Source of the DNA: CAVXNP01 sp963763305
Lineage (GTDB): Bacteria; Pseudomonadota; Gammaproteobacteria; Xanthomonadales; Rhodanobacteraceae
Assembly (NCBI GenBank): GCA_963763305.1
Contig: CAVXNP010000001.1
Location: 2,108,001-2,172,000 of the forward strand
Length of the DNA: 64,000 nucleotides
Reading direction: 5' to 3'
Below, piece after piece: positions 1-8,546 of the stretch. Below the pieces are notes generated by a model. It saw nothing but the letters and a program-made list of their open reading frames with translations. It was not told the origin of the DNA and searched no databases. A program made the position numbers and the translations under genes. The stretch's first letter is position 1. The number at the start of each line of letters is the position of its first letter.

Positions 1-128
1 AAGTTGTCCTGGCAGGCGACCATCGGACGGCTGCGCAGGCGCCCGTCATCGAGGCTGGTCAGCATCGCCACGCGGGCATCCTTGATCATCGACCAGAGCG
101 TGTCGCGGGAGTCTTCTTGGGTCGTCAT
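1..128 (-). CDS. Pyridoxamine 5'-phosphate oxidase-family (general stress) protein, 5' end only
   Basis: The gene runs off the left edge; only the first 42 codons are present, reading leftward from an ATG at 126-128. The visible start (MTTQEDSRDTLWSMIKDARV followed by AMLTSLDDGRLRSRPM) matches the N-terminus of the split-barrel flavin-binding 'general stress protein 26' group of the PNPOx-like superfamily, in which the R-S-R-P-M stretch begins the barrel. Function beyond probable flavin binding cannot be read from the fragment. It is divergent from the small cysteine-rich protein at 274. Confidence 0.75.
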   Translation of the reverse strand, partial: MTTQEDSRDTLWSMIKDARVAMLTSLDDGRLRSRPMVACQDN

Positions 129-273
129 GGTGGCTCCTGATGGGATAGGCGCCGATGGGTGGGCGCGTTCGGTAAGGTCGCCATGCTCGCAACCGGGCGG
201 TGAAGGCCGGGCAAACCTCTGCCGCACTGGGCCCGCTTTCGTCGGGCATCGACAGGGGCTTACGCTGGCCGCC

Positions 274-468
274 ATGGAAATGCTGATACCCGTATCGCTG
301 GGGTGCCCGTATTGCGGCGAGTCGATCGACCTGGTGGTCGATGGCTCGGTGCAGGATCAGCGCTATGTCGAGGATTGCCCGGTGTGCTGCCAGCCGATCG
401 AACTGAGCGTGTGGGTGGACGAGCAGGGCGAGGCCCGCGTGGTGGCCCACTCCGGCGACGAGGCCTGA
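274..468 (+). CDS. CPxCG-motif cysteine-rich small protein
   Basis: This is a 64-residue acidic protein. It carries a CPYCGE motif near residue 10 and a second C-P-V-C-C group about 25 residues later, a four-cysteine zinc-ribbon pattern typical of the Cys_rich_CPXG family (PF14255, by recognition). The start at 274 is chosen because homologues begin shortly before the first cysteine pair; the reading frame is open further upstream but the upstream peptide looks like non-coding translation. No function is known for the family; metal binding is inferred from the cysteines. Confidence 0.8.
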   Translation: MEMLIPVSLGCPYCGESIDLVVDGSVQDQRYVEDCPVCCQPIELSVWVDEQGEARVVAHSGDEA

Positions 469-478
469 GGCGACCGCA

Positions 479-1129
479 TCAGCGGCTTGATCCGGGTTCG
501 CCCCGGATCTGCGTGATACCGTGCGCCCGCATGGTTGCCAGCGTGGCCGCGTCGCTGGCCGGGGTCACCGGGCGGGTCAGGTCCCACAGCAGGTGCGCCC
601 GGAAACCCAGCTCGACCGCATCCTGCGCGGTCCACAGTACGCACACGTCCCGGGCCAGTCCGCACAGATAGACCTCGCGCACGCCCCGTTCGCCCAGCCA
701 GTCGGCCAGGCCGGTCTCCGGCCGCGTGCCGTCCGGGCCGTGGTTCTCGCGAAAACCGCTGTAGGAATCCACCCGGGGATCGCTGCCCTTGCGGATCACC
801 GTATCGACCGATGACCAGTCGATCGCCGGATGCAGCGCCGCGCCGGTGGTCTTCTGCACGCAGTGCGCCGGCCACAGCGTCTGCGGCCGGCCATACAGCG
901 AAACGGTCTCGAAGGCGGCGCGGCCGGGGTGCTGCCCGACGAAGGACACGTGCTGCGGCGGGTGCCAGTCCTGGGTCGCCACCACGTGGGCGAAGCGGCG
1001 GCTGCGCAGCAACGCGTCGATGCCGGGGACGATCGCGTCGCCCTGGTGGCAGGCCAGCGCACCGCCGGGCATGAAATCCGGCTGTACGTCGATCACCAGC
1101 AGTGCGGCTTGGGACGGGTTGGAAGGCAT
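479..1129 (-). CDS. pncA: Nicotinamidase / pyrazinamidase
   Basis: A 216-residue cysteine hydrolase of the isochorismatase-like fold that deamidates nicotinamide to nicotinate for NAD salvage in the cytoplasm. The catalytic triad is visible as Asp14 (LVIDVQPDF), Lys114 (VIRKGSDP) and Cys163 (GLARDVCV). Metal-ligand positions appear as Asp54/His56 (TQDWHP) and His89 (WPAHC). The length is normal for bacterial PncA. It is a single gene, convergent with the small CPxCG gene; the stop codons are about 10 bp apart. Confidence 0.95.
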   Translation of the reverse strand: MPSNPSQAALLVIDVQPDFMPGGALACHQGDAIVPGIDALLRSRRFAHVVATQDWHPPQHVSFVGQHPGRAAFETVSLYGRPQTLWPAHCVQKTTGAALHPAIDWSSVDTVIRKGSDPRVDSYSGFRENHGPDGTRPETGLADWLGERGVREVYLCGLARDVCVLWTAQDAVELGFRAHLLWDLTRPVTPASDAATLATMRAHGITQIRGEPGSSR

Positions 1130-1349
1130 GCGTGTTCGTCGAGGGACCTTGCAAAAGTGTAGTGGCCGCGGTCATGCACATGCGACCGGGGCATCGCGCC
1201 GGACGACCGCAGCGCTCCGTGCACGCATGGTTTCAGTGACCACGGTCGCCCAAGCGGCGCTGCGCACGCTGCGCCGTCGTCCGCGCGAGGAGGCGCCGCG
1301 TGGTTGGACCACGGCATAATCGGGGCTGATCGCGCAACGACGGATACCG

Positions 1350-1742
1350 ATGCATTACGACCAATCGTGGATGGGCTATGGCTGGGTCGGCGCACTGGAG
1401 GCGGGCGCGATCGCGCTGCTGGTCGGCGCCGCGGCGCTGGGTGTATTCCACTGGCGCACCCGCGGCCGCTGGAGTCACGCCGCGCAGATCGGCTGGGCCT
1501 GGCTGGTGGCCATGCTGCTGGCCGGCAGCGGCGACCTGTGGGACCTGTTCTATTTCAACTACGCACGCCTGCAATCGGTGCAGTTGCTGCGGGTGAAGCT
1601 GGCGGCGGTGCACGATCCGGACGGCCTGGGCACGCGGGTGCTGTGCGAGATGGCCGGCGCGGCGCTGGGCGTGGGGCTGGCCTGGGCCGTGGCGCGTACG
1701 CGCGAGGAGCGGCCGGCGGAGCGCACGCATCCGGGCGATTGA
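1350..1742 (+). CDS. Hypothetical inner-membrane protein
   Basis: This 130-residue protein has three probable membrane segments (about residues 14-33, 46-64 and 100-118) separated by short loops, one rich in Arg. The middle stretch GDLWDLFYFNYARLQSVQLL is aromatic and probably lies at the membrane surface. I do not recognise the family. It stops 6 bp before the stop codon of the convergent FAD-binding gene. Confidence 0.6.
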   Translation: MHYDQSWMGYGWVGALEAGAIALLVGAAALGVFHWRTRGRWSHAAQIGWAWLVAMLLAGSGDLWDLFYFNYARLQSVQLLRVKLAAVHDPDGLGTRVLCEMAGAALGVGLAWAVARTREERPAERTHPGD

Positions 1743-1748
1743 CCCGCG

Positions 1749-3131
1749 CTACTCGACCAGCAGCCGGGTGGCCAGTGCGCGCGCGTGCTGGCGGATCTCC
1801 GGCATGGCGTTGCATTCCCACAGCGTGCCGCGGAGCAGGCTGCCGATGCCGAACAGGCGCGGCCAGGGCTTGCCGTCGTGGCACAGCTGGCCGTCCGGGG
1901 TGGCCTTGATGCCGAGGCCGAGCGGGTCCGGCTCGATGTGCCGGTTGGTCAGCAACTGGCTCAGCAGCCGGTGCGGCGTGCGGCGCACGTCCGTGTCCTG
2001 ACCGATCGCCTGGATGACCTGGTCGGCCACGAGGGTGGCCGGCCCGCCATGGGTGCCGGACAACCGCAACTCCAGTCGTTCGCCGCTGCGGTCGACCGCA
2101 CGGACGCGCCCGCGGCGGCGCTGCAGGCGGCCGCTTCGTTCCAGTTCCTGCATGCGCTCGGCCACCTGCGGCGGCATCCGGTGTCGCGCCCGTTCCCAGG
2201 CCCAGCGCGCGTGGCGCAGGAAGCGCGCGCGCTCGGCCTCGGGTAGCCGCATCCACAAGCCGGGCGTGTGCATGCGCAGGCTGTCGATCACCACGCGCCA
2301 CTCGGCGATGTCGTCGATCGCCTCGCGCAGCAGCCGAAGCCAGTGCCGCACCGAGGGGTCCACGTGCATGGCCTCGACCAGCTGGCCGGCGTCGTCCGGC
2401 GGCACCGAGGTCCTGGGAAGGTGCGCCTCGGGCAGGCGCCCGTGCGGCGAGAGCGCGGTGAAACGGGCGTTGGGCCAGCGCACCGACAATTCGAGCACGG
2501 CGTCCACGGCGGTGGGTCCGGTGCCGATCAGGGCCACCTCGCAGGGGGCCGGATCGTCGCTGGCGCCGGCCAGCGCACGCCATGGGTCGGTCATGTAGCG
2601 GCCACTGTCCAGGGCCCGTGCAGACACACCCGCCAGTGGCTGCGGCGGCACCGCGCCCAGCGCCAGTACCGCGGCCTCCACTCGCGAGCTGTCCTCGCCG
2701 CATACCACGGTCACGCCATCGGACTCGGGCACCAGCGCATCCACCGGCAGCTCCATCAGGCGCAGGTCGATTCCGTGGCGCAGGGCGCGCTGAAGGGTCT
2801 GTCCCGCTTCCGCTTCCAGGTAGTCGCCGTACAGGCGCCGCGGCAGAAAGTCGGCACCACCGACCGTCGGGTCGCGCGCCTGGGCAAACTCCAGGAAGCC
2901 GTGTGGCTTGCCGGCGAACATGCTCATCGAGGCGGCGCGCACGTCCAGCAGGTGGCGCGGCGACATGGTGCCGTAGGCGACACCGCGGGCCAGCCGGTGG
3001 TGACCGCCGGTAAACCAGTCCAGGTGCAGCACCGGGCCGGGCAGGCGTCGCTCCAGCGACTGGTCGACCAGTTCGTTGAGCAGGGCCGCGCCGGCGGCAC
3101 CGCCGCCGATGATGGCAACGCGTCGAAACAT
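1749..3131 (-). CDS. FAD/NAD(P)-binding protein (NAD_binding_9 type)
   Basis: A 460-residue flavoprotein. The N-terminus (FRRVAIIGGGAAGAALL, residues 2-18) is a Rossmann dinucleotide fold with GxGxxG, and a second glycine-rich strand (EVALIGTGPTAVDAVLEL) occurs near residue 190. This arrangement matches the FAD-NAD(P)-binding family related to hydroxyacylglutathione/'HI0933-YdhS' proteins. The start at 3131 is preferred over far-upstream alternatives because the Rossmann motif begins immediately. It lies just downstream of a cysteine dioxygenase (25 bp gap), which suggests a joint role in sulfur amino-acid oxidation; the substrate is not known. Confidence 0.8.
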   Translation of the reverse strand: MFRRVAIIGGGAAGAALLNELVDQSLERRLPGPVLHLDWFTGGHHRLARGVAYGTMSPRHLLDVRAASMSMFAGKPHGFLEFAQARDPTVGGADFLPRRLYGDYLEAEAGQTLQRALRHGIDLRLMELPVDALVPESDGVTVVCGEDSSRVEAAVLALGAVPPQPLAGVSARALDSGRYMTDPWRALAGASDDPAPCEVALIGTGPTAVDAVLELSVRWPNARFTALSPHGRLPEAHLPRTSVPPDDAGQLVEAMHVDPSVRHWLRLLREAIDDIAEWRVVIDSLRMHTPGLWMRLPEAERARFLRHARWAWERARHRMPPQVAERMQELERSGRLQRRRGRVRAVDRSGERLELRLSGTHGGPATLVADQVIQAIGQDTDVRRTPHRLLSQLLTNRHIEPDPLGLGIKATPDGQLCHDGKPWPRLFGIGSLLRGTLWECNAMPEIRQHARALATRLLVE

Positions 3132-3156
3132 GCGAACTCCTTCGCTTGACCGCTGT

Positions 3157-3729
3157 TCAGCCTTGCAGCGGGGTGGCCGTCGCCATGCGGGCCGGTGCGC
3201 CGGACCCGGCATCGAGCGACGCCGCCTGGTAGGCCGGTGGATCGGCAGGGCTGCCGCCGTGGATGTGCAGCGACAGCGCGGTGTCATGACGGGACAGGTT
3301 GCGGCAGCGGTGCACACGCGCCTCGTCCGCGTCGAACCAGATCGCGTCGCCCGGGCCCAGCCAGTGGCGGTTCTGCCGCTGCAACTCGCCGTTGAGCGGG
3401 TCGCGTATCCACGAATCCACCTCGAGCGCCCCGCACAGGGAGATCTCCAGGCCCCAGCGACTGCCATGATCGTGCACCGGCGAGGCCTGGTTGGCCGGCC
3501 AGGCCATCACCACCATGCGGACGCCGTGGCGCGGACGCACACGCAAGGGCCAGCGCGTCACGTCGGTGACGCCGGCGAGGCGGCCAAGACTGGTCTGCAG
3601 GCTGTCGCCCTGCTGGCGGATGGCGCTGCCCAGCTCGCGCGCCAGCGCGGCCAGATCGGGGTGTTCGGTACGGCAGTGCGCCAAGGCGATCTTGCGCAAT
3701 GCCCTGAGGCTTTGCCGATAGTTGCCCAT
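3157..3729 (-). CDS. Cysteine dioxygenase type I
   Basis: A 190-residue cupin protein that would oxidise L-cysteine (or a related thiol) to the sulfinate with a mononuclear iron. The three-histidine iron site is visible: His86 and His88 in SPVHDHGSRWG and His140 in EARVHRCRN. The frame is open upstream but the start at 3729 (MGNYRQSL) gives the usual family length. The cysteine that pairs with tyrosine in eukaryotic enzymes is not obvious, as in many bacterial members. It appears to form an operon with the flavoprotein downstream. Confidence 0.85.
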   Translation of the reverse strand: MGNYRQSLRALRKIALAHCRTEHPDLAALARELGSAIRQQGDSLQTSLGRLAGVTDVTRWPLRVRPRHGVRMVVMAWPANQASPVHDHGSRWGLEISLCGALEVDSWIRDPLNGELQRQNRHWLGPGDAIWFDADEARVHRCRNLSRHDTALSLHIHGGSPADPPAYQAASLDAGSGAPARMATATPLQG

Positions 3730-3861
3730 AGCTCGGACCCTGCGGGAAAACGCCCGGCAGTGAAGCATGGCAGCCGTTAAGCAGCCGTAACCCCGAGGCC
3801 GGTTCCAGTGCCCGGCCGCACCGCAGAGGCGGCGGCCGGCATGGCCGGCCACCGCCGTGGC

Positions 3862-4530
3862 CTACAGCTGCCGCAGGTCGAAGCTGACCGGCACCCGTGC
3901 CCAGGCCGGGCTGGGTCGGCCGGCCACCATGGCCGGCTCGAACCGCCACGACTTCAACACCTGGTCGCGTGCGCTGCGGTCGAGCAGGCTGTAGCCGCTG
4001 CTGTGTTCGATCGTCACCCGTTGCGGCAGCCCCCGGGCATCGACCAGTACACGCAGCAGCACGGTGCCGTGCATGTGCCGGCGAATGGCGATCGGCGGGA
4101 AGTGCAGCGGGGCGGAGCGGTAGGCCAGACTGGCTTCCACCGCCGCACCGGCTCCCGGCTGTGCCGGCTCGATCGCCGGTAGGGCGACCACCGGCGCGGG
4201 CACGGTGCCTTCGTCGCTGATCGACGGCAGCGCCAGAGTGACCGGCACGGGCGTGGCCGCGCGCGGTGCCGCCGTGGGCAGCGCATGGGGCAATGGCTTG
4301 ACCTCCAGCGGCGGAGGCGGTGGCGGTTCGGGCGCGCTCGGATGGAACTGCAGAGCGATGGCCGAGGGGGTGCGCGGTTCCGGCAACGCGGCCGGCGGCA
4401 GCGGTCGCAAGGCGACCAGAAGGACTGCCAGGTTGACCGAGATGGCGAAGCTGAGAGCGGTGACGCGGGCGCGATCGGGCGCCTGGAAGGGAGGGTGGGT
4501 ACGGGGTAGAGCCAGGCTTGCGGGCGACAT
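3862..4530 (-). CDS. tonB: TonB-family energy transducer
   Basis: A 222-residue protein with one N-terminal membrane anchor (about residues 24-44), a proline-rich periplasmic spacer (45-85, including a run of PEPPPPPP) and a C-terminal TonB-type domain (about 130-222, with the conserved LLDRSARDQVLKSWRFEPA region). It would couple the proton-motive force to outer-membrane TonB receptors such as the copper receptor at 51-53 kb, although no link is shown. A strong ribosome site (AGGAGG, complement of 4537-4542) fixes the start at 4530. Confidence 0.9.
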   Translation of the reverse strand: MSPASLALPRTHPPFQAPDRARVTALSFAISVNLAVLLVALRPLPPAALPEPRTPSAIALQFHPSAPEPPPPPPLEVKPLPHALPTAAPRAATPVPVTLALPSISDEGTVPAPVVALPAIEPAQPGAGAAVEASLAYRSAPLHFPPIAIRRHMHGTVLLRVLVDARGLPQRVTIEHSSGYSLLDRSARDQVLKSWRFEPAMVAGRPSPAWARVPVSFDLRQL

Positions 4531-4863
4531 GGGCGACCTCCTGACGGCAGTACTCCAGGTTGTGGCGCGGCACGCTGCCGTGGCAGAGGGAATCGTGCGA
4601 CGCGAAACCAGCCTATGCCCGCTTTGCCCCGACAGGCAAGTGACCGGTTCGTGAAATGCACTGGCGGTCGCCCAAAAAAAGCCCCGCACGAGGCGGGGCC
4701 GCAAGCCGCGGGGCCGAAGGGGGCGGCACCCGCAGCGCATAGGTTCGGTTGGCGCAAGCCATCGTCGCGTGCATGGCGCGTGATGACGGCATTCACCCCG
4801 GCATCGCCTACGGTAGCGCTGCTGCTGGCACAATCATCGCTTCGTTCCGATCGAGAACAGCCC
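4531..4863. other. Divergent intergenic region, 333 bp
   Basis: The space between tonB (minus) and the exported protein (plus) contains the tonB ribosome site and the orphan minus-strand terminator. I see no convincing open reading frame. The 160 bases between the terminator stem and 4863 could hold a small RNA gene on the minus strand. Confidence 0.5.
4674..4699 (-). terminator. Intrinsic terminator on the minus strand, orphan
   Basis: Read on the minus strand, a 7-bp GC stem (GCCCCGC / GCGGGGC, 4681-4699, 5-base loop) is followed by seven T residues (4674-4680), a textbook rho-independent terminator. No annotated minus-strand gene lies upstream of it: the next gene to the right (4864) runs the other way and tonB begins to its left. 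It may end an unannotated small RNA transcribed leftward from about 4860. Confidence 0.75.
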
Positions 4864-5304
4864 ATGAAAACCTGGAAAGGAATCAGCGCAGCGATGGTGC
4901 TGCTCGGCTCACTGGCGATGCTGCCGGCCCCGGCGCATGCCGCCGGCGAGATCAGCTGCAGGATGACCTTCCAGCTGTCCGGCTGGTCGGTGTTCTACAA
5001 GACCGCCAAGGGCACCGGCACGGTCCGCTGCAGCAATGGTCAGACCCGCCACGTCACCCTGCGCGCCAAGGGTGGCGGCCTGACCTTCGGCAAGACCCAC
5101 ATCGAAAACGGCATCGGCAAGTTCACCGGCGTGTACGACATCCGCGAAGTGCTCGGTCACTACGCCAATGCCGAGGCGCATGCGGGAGCAAGCAAGTCGG
5201 CCGACGCGCAGGTGCTGACCAAGGGCAACGTGGGGCTGGCGCTGAGCGGCAAGGGCAGCGGCTGGAACCTGGGTGTGGCCTTCGGCGCGTTCACCATCGA
5301 GTGA
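4864..5304 (+). CDS. Exported hypothetical protein
   Basis: A 146-residue protein with a clear Sec signal peptide (MKTWKGISAAMVLLGSLAML, then PAPAHAAGE with a likely AHA cut near residue 27). The mature part is glycine-rich and predicted beta, with two cysteines (ISCRM and VRCSN) that could form a disulfide in the periplasm. No enzyme motif is recognised. It is followed 118 bp later by the hemolysin III gene. Confidence 0.7.
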   Translation: MKTWKGISAAMVLLGSLAMLPAPAHAAGEISCRMTFQLSGWSVFYKTAKGTGTVRCSNGQTRHVTLRAKGGGLTFGKTHIENGIGKFTGVYDIREVLGHYANAEAHAGASKSADAQVLTKGNVGLALSGKGSGWNLGVAFGAFTIE

Positions 5305-5422
5305 CCGGGCGGCGCGGCGCATGGGTGCGCCGCGCTTGCGCTGGATCATTGCAAACGCTACCCCGCCGGATAAGGTGGGACATGCGCGCCCTCGTGGCCG
5401 CGGCAGCGAACCTGGAGCTTCC

Positions 5423-6094
5423 ATGCGAGTCCTTTCCAGCCACACGCCCCGCTACAGCGTGGGCGACGAACTGGCCAGCACCATCATCCATGGCATCGGC
5501 ATCGCGCTGAGCATCGGCGGGCTCGCCACCCTGGTGGCGTTCGCCGCGCTGCATGGGGAAGCCCGCGACGTGATCGCCTGCGCCGTGTTCGGCACCACGC
5601 TGATCCTGCTCTATACGGTTTCCACCCTGTATCACGCGATTCCGGGCGAGCTGCCCAAGCGGGTCCTGCGCACGCTCGATCACATCGCGATCTTCTGGCT
5701 GATCGCCGGCACCTATACCCCGTTCACCCTGATCGTGCTGCCCGGCGCCTGGAGCTGGGGCCTGTTCAGCGCCATCTGGACGCTGGCGATCCTGGGCAGC
5801 GTGCTCGAGCTGGGGCTGTTGCAGCGCATTGCCGGGCGCAAGCTGGCGGTATTGCTGTATGTCTCGATGGGTTGGGTCGCGATGGTGGCGTTCAAGCCGT
5901 TGAGCGCGCACCTGGAAACCGGCGGCATGGTGCTGCTGATCGCCGGCGGGCTGACCTACACGCTGGGCGTGCCGTTCTACCTGTGCCGGCGCATGCCGTT
6001 CCACCATTCGGTCTGGCACGGCTTCGTGCTGGCCGGCAGCGTGCTGCACTACCTGGCGGTGCTGCTGTACGTGATCCCCGCCGCGCCGGTCTAG
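5423..6094 (+). CDS. Hemolysin III family membrane protein (CREST superfamily)
   Basis: A 223-residue protein with seven predicted membrane helices. It has the family's conserved polar residues: His in STIIHGIGIALS, Ser/His in STLYHAIPGE, Asp-His in LRTLDHIAIFWLIAGTYTP, and a C-terminal H-x3-H-type cluster (FHHSVWHGFVLAGSVLHY). The pattern is that of the hemolysin III/YqfA/adiponectin-receptor-like group, possible metal-dependent membrane hydrolases. The start at 5423 (MRVLSSHTPRYS) is chosen because homologues begin shortly before the YSxGDE-like motif. Confidence 0.9.
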   Translation: MRVLSSHTPRYSVGDELASTIIHGIGIALSIGGLATLVAFAALHGEARDVIACAVFGTTLILLYTVSTLYHAIPGELPKRVLRTLDHIAIFWLIAGTYTPFTLIVLPGAWSWGLFSAIWTLAILGSVLELGLLQRIAGRKLAVLLYVSMGWVAMVAFKPLSAHLETGGMVLLIAGGLTYTLGVPFYLCRRMPFHHSVWHGFVLAGSVLHYLAVLLYVIPAAPV

Positions 6095-6115
6095 CGGCGC
6101 GGCGGTCAGGTCGGT

Positions 6116-7894
6116 CTATTTCGCCGGCTTGCGCTGGGCCGGGATGAACTGCCGGCGCACTGCGTCGGCCAGCTGGCCCGGCGGCAGCAGGCCCTGCCCG
6201 ATCACGAAGTCGTTGAAGGCCTTGCGGTCGAACGCCGGCCCAAGCGCCAGCTCGGTCTCCAGCCGCAGTTGCTGCAGGCGCATGTAGCCGTAGAAATACG
6301 CCGTGGCCTGGCCGGGACTGTTGAAGGTGTAGCGGTCCAGCTCCTGCCGTGCCATTGCCTCGGACAGGCCCACGTCGTGGGTGAGTACGTCGTGTGCCCG
6401 TTCGCGGGTGATCAGCCCCAGGTTGAGCATCGGGTCGAGGTAGGCGCGTGCCGCGCGCATCATGCGTGCCTGCAGCGCGGCGAACTGTCCGGCCGGCGGC
6501 TCGTATGGCAGCATTTCCGACTCGGCGTACAGCGCCCAGCCTTCGACGTTGACGCTGTTGAAGGCGAACAGGCTGCGCGCCAGCGAGACGCCGCGTTCGA
6601 CCATCGCGGCGAACTGCAGCTCGTGGCCGGGCCGGCCCTCGTGCGCGGTCAGCGTCCAGGCGGCGGCCTTGAAGGTGAAGTCGTCGTAGGCCTGGCTGGC
6701 GTCCTTGCCGTTGCCCGGGTTGCCCATGGTCAGCACGAAGGTGCCCTGCTCGCCGTGGTTGTTGAGGAACGGCGGCGGGTCCATGTGTGGCGCCGGCACC
6801 TGCGCGGCCTCGGCATCGGAGGCCAGCCGCATCTGCATCTTGCGCTGGGGCAGGGTGACGATCCGCTCGCGGCGGATGGTGTCCTCGATCTTGCCGAGCA
6901 CATGGTGGTACCAGGGCTGGACCTGGTCGCGGCCGAGCTGGTCCTTCTTCAGGTCGCGCATCACGCTGCGGTAGTCGGTGTCCTTGAAGCCTTCGGCCCT
7001 GGCCACCACCGGTGCCAGCATCTGCATGGCGCCGCGCATTTCGACGAACTCGAGCTCGGCCTGTTTCATCAGCTGCTGCGGCGTAATGTCGATGCCGACC
7101 TGGCGCAGGTTGTAGGCATACAGCGGCTCGGGCAGGCGGAAGTCGGTGCGCGCACGCGGCAGCACGGTCTTGCGCACCCACGCGTCGTAGTCGGCCAGCT
7201 GCCGGTCCAGCGCGGCCAGCGCCGCCTTGCCCTGGGCGTCGTCGAGCTTGTACTTGGCGAACAGCTGGTGGATGCCCTGGGCGTAGCGCTTGGCGTTGGC
7301 CAGGTTCTGTTCGACCTCGCCGCGGTAGGGGCCGAGCAGCTGCCTGTCGTCCAGGCGAGCCTCGGTCTGCGCCCGGGCCTGCTCGGTGATCGGTGTGTCG
7401 CAGCCCGGAGCGGTGCCGACATAGCACTGCAGGCGCTGCAACGCATAGGCGCGGCGCTTGGCTTCCACGTCGTCCTTGAGCAAGGCGAACTCGCCGCCGA
7501 AGATCAGGTTGCCAACGTCGGTATACGGCAACAGGTACTTGTGGGTCAGATCGATGCCCTCGATCTGCTCGTCCGCCGCCTTCAGCAGGATCTGCAGGTC
7601 CTGGCGCACGTTGGCGTCCTTCTCGCTGGCCAGCAGCTTCTGCAGCTCGGTCTTTGCCGCCACCAGCGCGGCGCGCGAGCGGGCGTCCACTGCTGGCTTG
7701 AGGTCGGCCACCCGGGTGTCGTAGCCGCGCAGGCCGAACTGGGTGGCCGACTCGGGGCTGAACTGGGCGATCACATCCAGCAGTACGCGCGAATCGGCAT
7801 TGCTGCGCGCGATCCAGGCGGGCGTGGTCTGTGCATGCAGCGCGCCGGTGGCGCTCAGCACGGTGGCGAGGGCGAAGGCAAGGCGTCGGGACAT
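6116..7894 (-). CDS. DUF885 family protein, probable secreted metallopeptidase
   Basis: A 592-residue protein with an N-terminal signal peptide (MSRRLAFALATVLSATGALHA). The DUF885 signature HEGRPGHELQF lies near residue 418, and a downstream Glu (NVEGWALYAES) completes a zinc-peptidase-like HExxH-variant site. Family members behave as M32/M3-like dipeptidases in comparative analyses, but the substrate here is unknown. It is convergent with hemolysin III and stands alone. Confidence 0.85.
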   Translation of the reverse strand: MSRRLAFALATVLSATGALHAQTTPAWIARSNADSRVLLDVIAQFSPESATQFGLRGYDTRVADLKPAVDARSRAALVAAKTELQKLLASEKDANVRQDLQILLKAADEQIEGIDLTHKYLLPYTDVGNLIFGGEFALLKDDVEAKRRAYALQRLQCYVGTAPGCDTPITEQARAQTEARLDDRQLLGPYRGEVEQNLANAKRYAQGIHQLFAKYKLDDAQGKAALAALDRQLADYDAWVRKTVLPRARTDFRLPEPLYAYNLRQVGIDITPQQLMKQAELEFVEMRGAMQMLAPVVARAEGFKDTDYRSVMRDLKKDQLGRDQVQPWYHHVLGKIEDTIRRERIVTLPQRKMQMRLASDAEAAQVPAPHMDPPPFLNNHGEQGTFVLTMGNPGNGKDASQAYDDFTFKAAAWTLTAHEGRPGHELQFAAMVERGVSLARSLFAFNSVNVEGWALYAESEMLPYEPPAGQFAALQARMMRAARAYLDPMLNLGLITRERAHDVLTHDVGLSEAMARQELDRYTFNSPGQATAYFYGYMRLQQLRLETELALGPAFDRKAFNDFVIGQGLLPPGQLADAVRRQFIPAQRKPAK

Positions 7895-7967
7895 GGGGGC
7901 GCTTCTGTGGCCGGAGGAGCGCCCAGCCTAGACAGGCCGCTGCCGTTGCGCCATGTGCCGAAGGTCG

Positions 7968-8450
7968 TCAACCCAGCAGCAGGCCCAGGCCGAACAGGCC
8001 GATCATCACGAACGAGGCCACCAGCTTGACCAGCGTGCCCAGCAGCAGGCCCAGCCAGGTGCCGACACCGACATGGGTCGAGCGCAGCACGCTGTTGCCC
8101 GCCATCAGTTCACCGGCCAATGCGCCAAGGAACGGGCCGAAGGCCAACCCGGGAATGCCGAAGAACATGCCCACCACGGTGCCGACCAGGGCACCCCATA
8201 CGGCCAGCTGGCTGGCGCCGACCCGTTTGGCCCCGAGAGCACCGGCGATCAGGTCGGTGATCATGCCCAGCGCACCGACCAGGGCAATCCCCAGCAGCCA
8301 CCACATGCCCAGGTGCCGGTAGCCGTCGGTCGCCGCAGCGATCCAGATGCCGCCGAAGATCAACGGGATGCCCGGCAGCGCCGGCAGGATGGCGCCGGCC
8401 AGGCCGGCCAGCATCAGCAAGGCGGCCAGCAGGTACAGTGCGATGTCCAT
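7968..8450 (-). CDS. DUF456 membrane protein
   Basis: A 160-residue, glycine- and leucine-rich integral membrane protein with about four to five hydrophobic helices. The sequence (LAGLAGAILPALPGIPLIFGG near the N-terminus, FGIPGLAFGPFLGALAGE in the middle) is characteristic of DUF456 (PF04306 by recognition). Its function is unknown. It is divergent from the kinase-like gene at 8547. Confidence 0.85.
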   Translation of the reverse strand: MDIALYLLAALLMLAGLAGAILPALPGIPLIFGGIWIAAATDGYRHLGMWWLLGIALVGALGMITDLIAGALGAKRVGASQLAVWGALVGTVVGMFFGIPGLAFGPFLGALAGELMAGNSVLRSTHVGVGTWLGLLLGTLVKLVASFVMIGLFGLGLLLG

Positions 8451-8546
8451 GGATGCGGATCTCCGGGATGCGGCGCGGACGGCCTATCGTTCACAATGTG
8501 CCGGTGGGCACCGGCACAGGCAAGCCCGCGCCACCACGGAAAGCGC

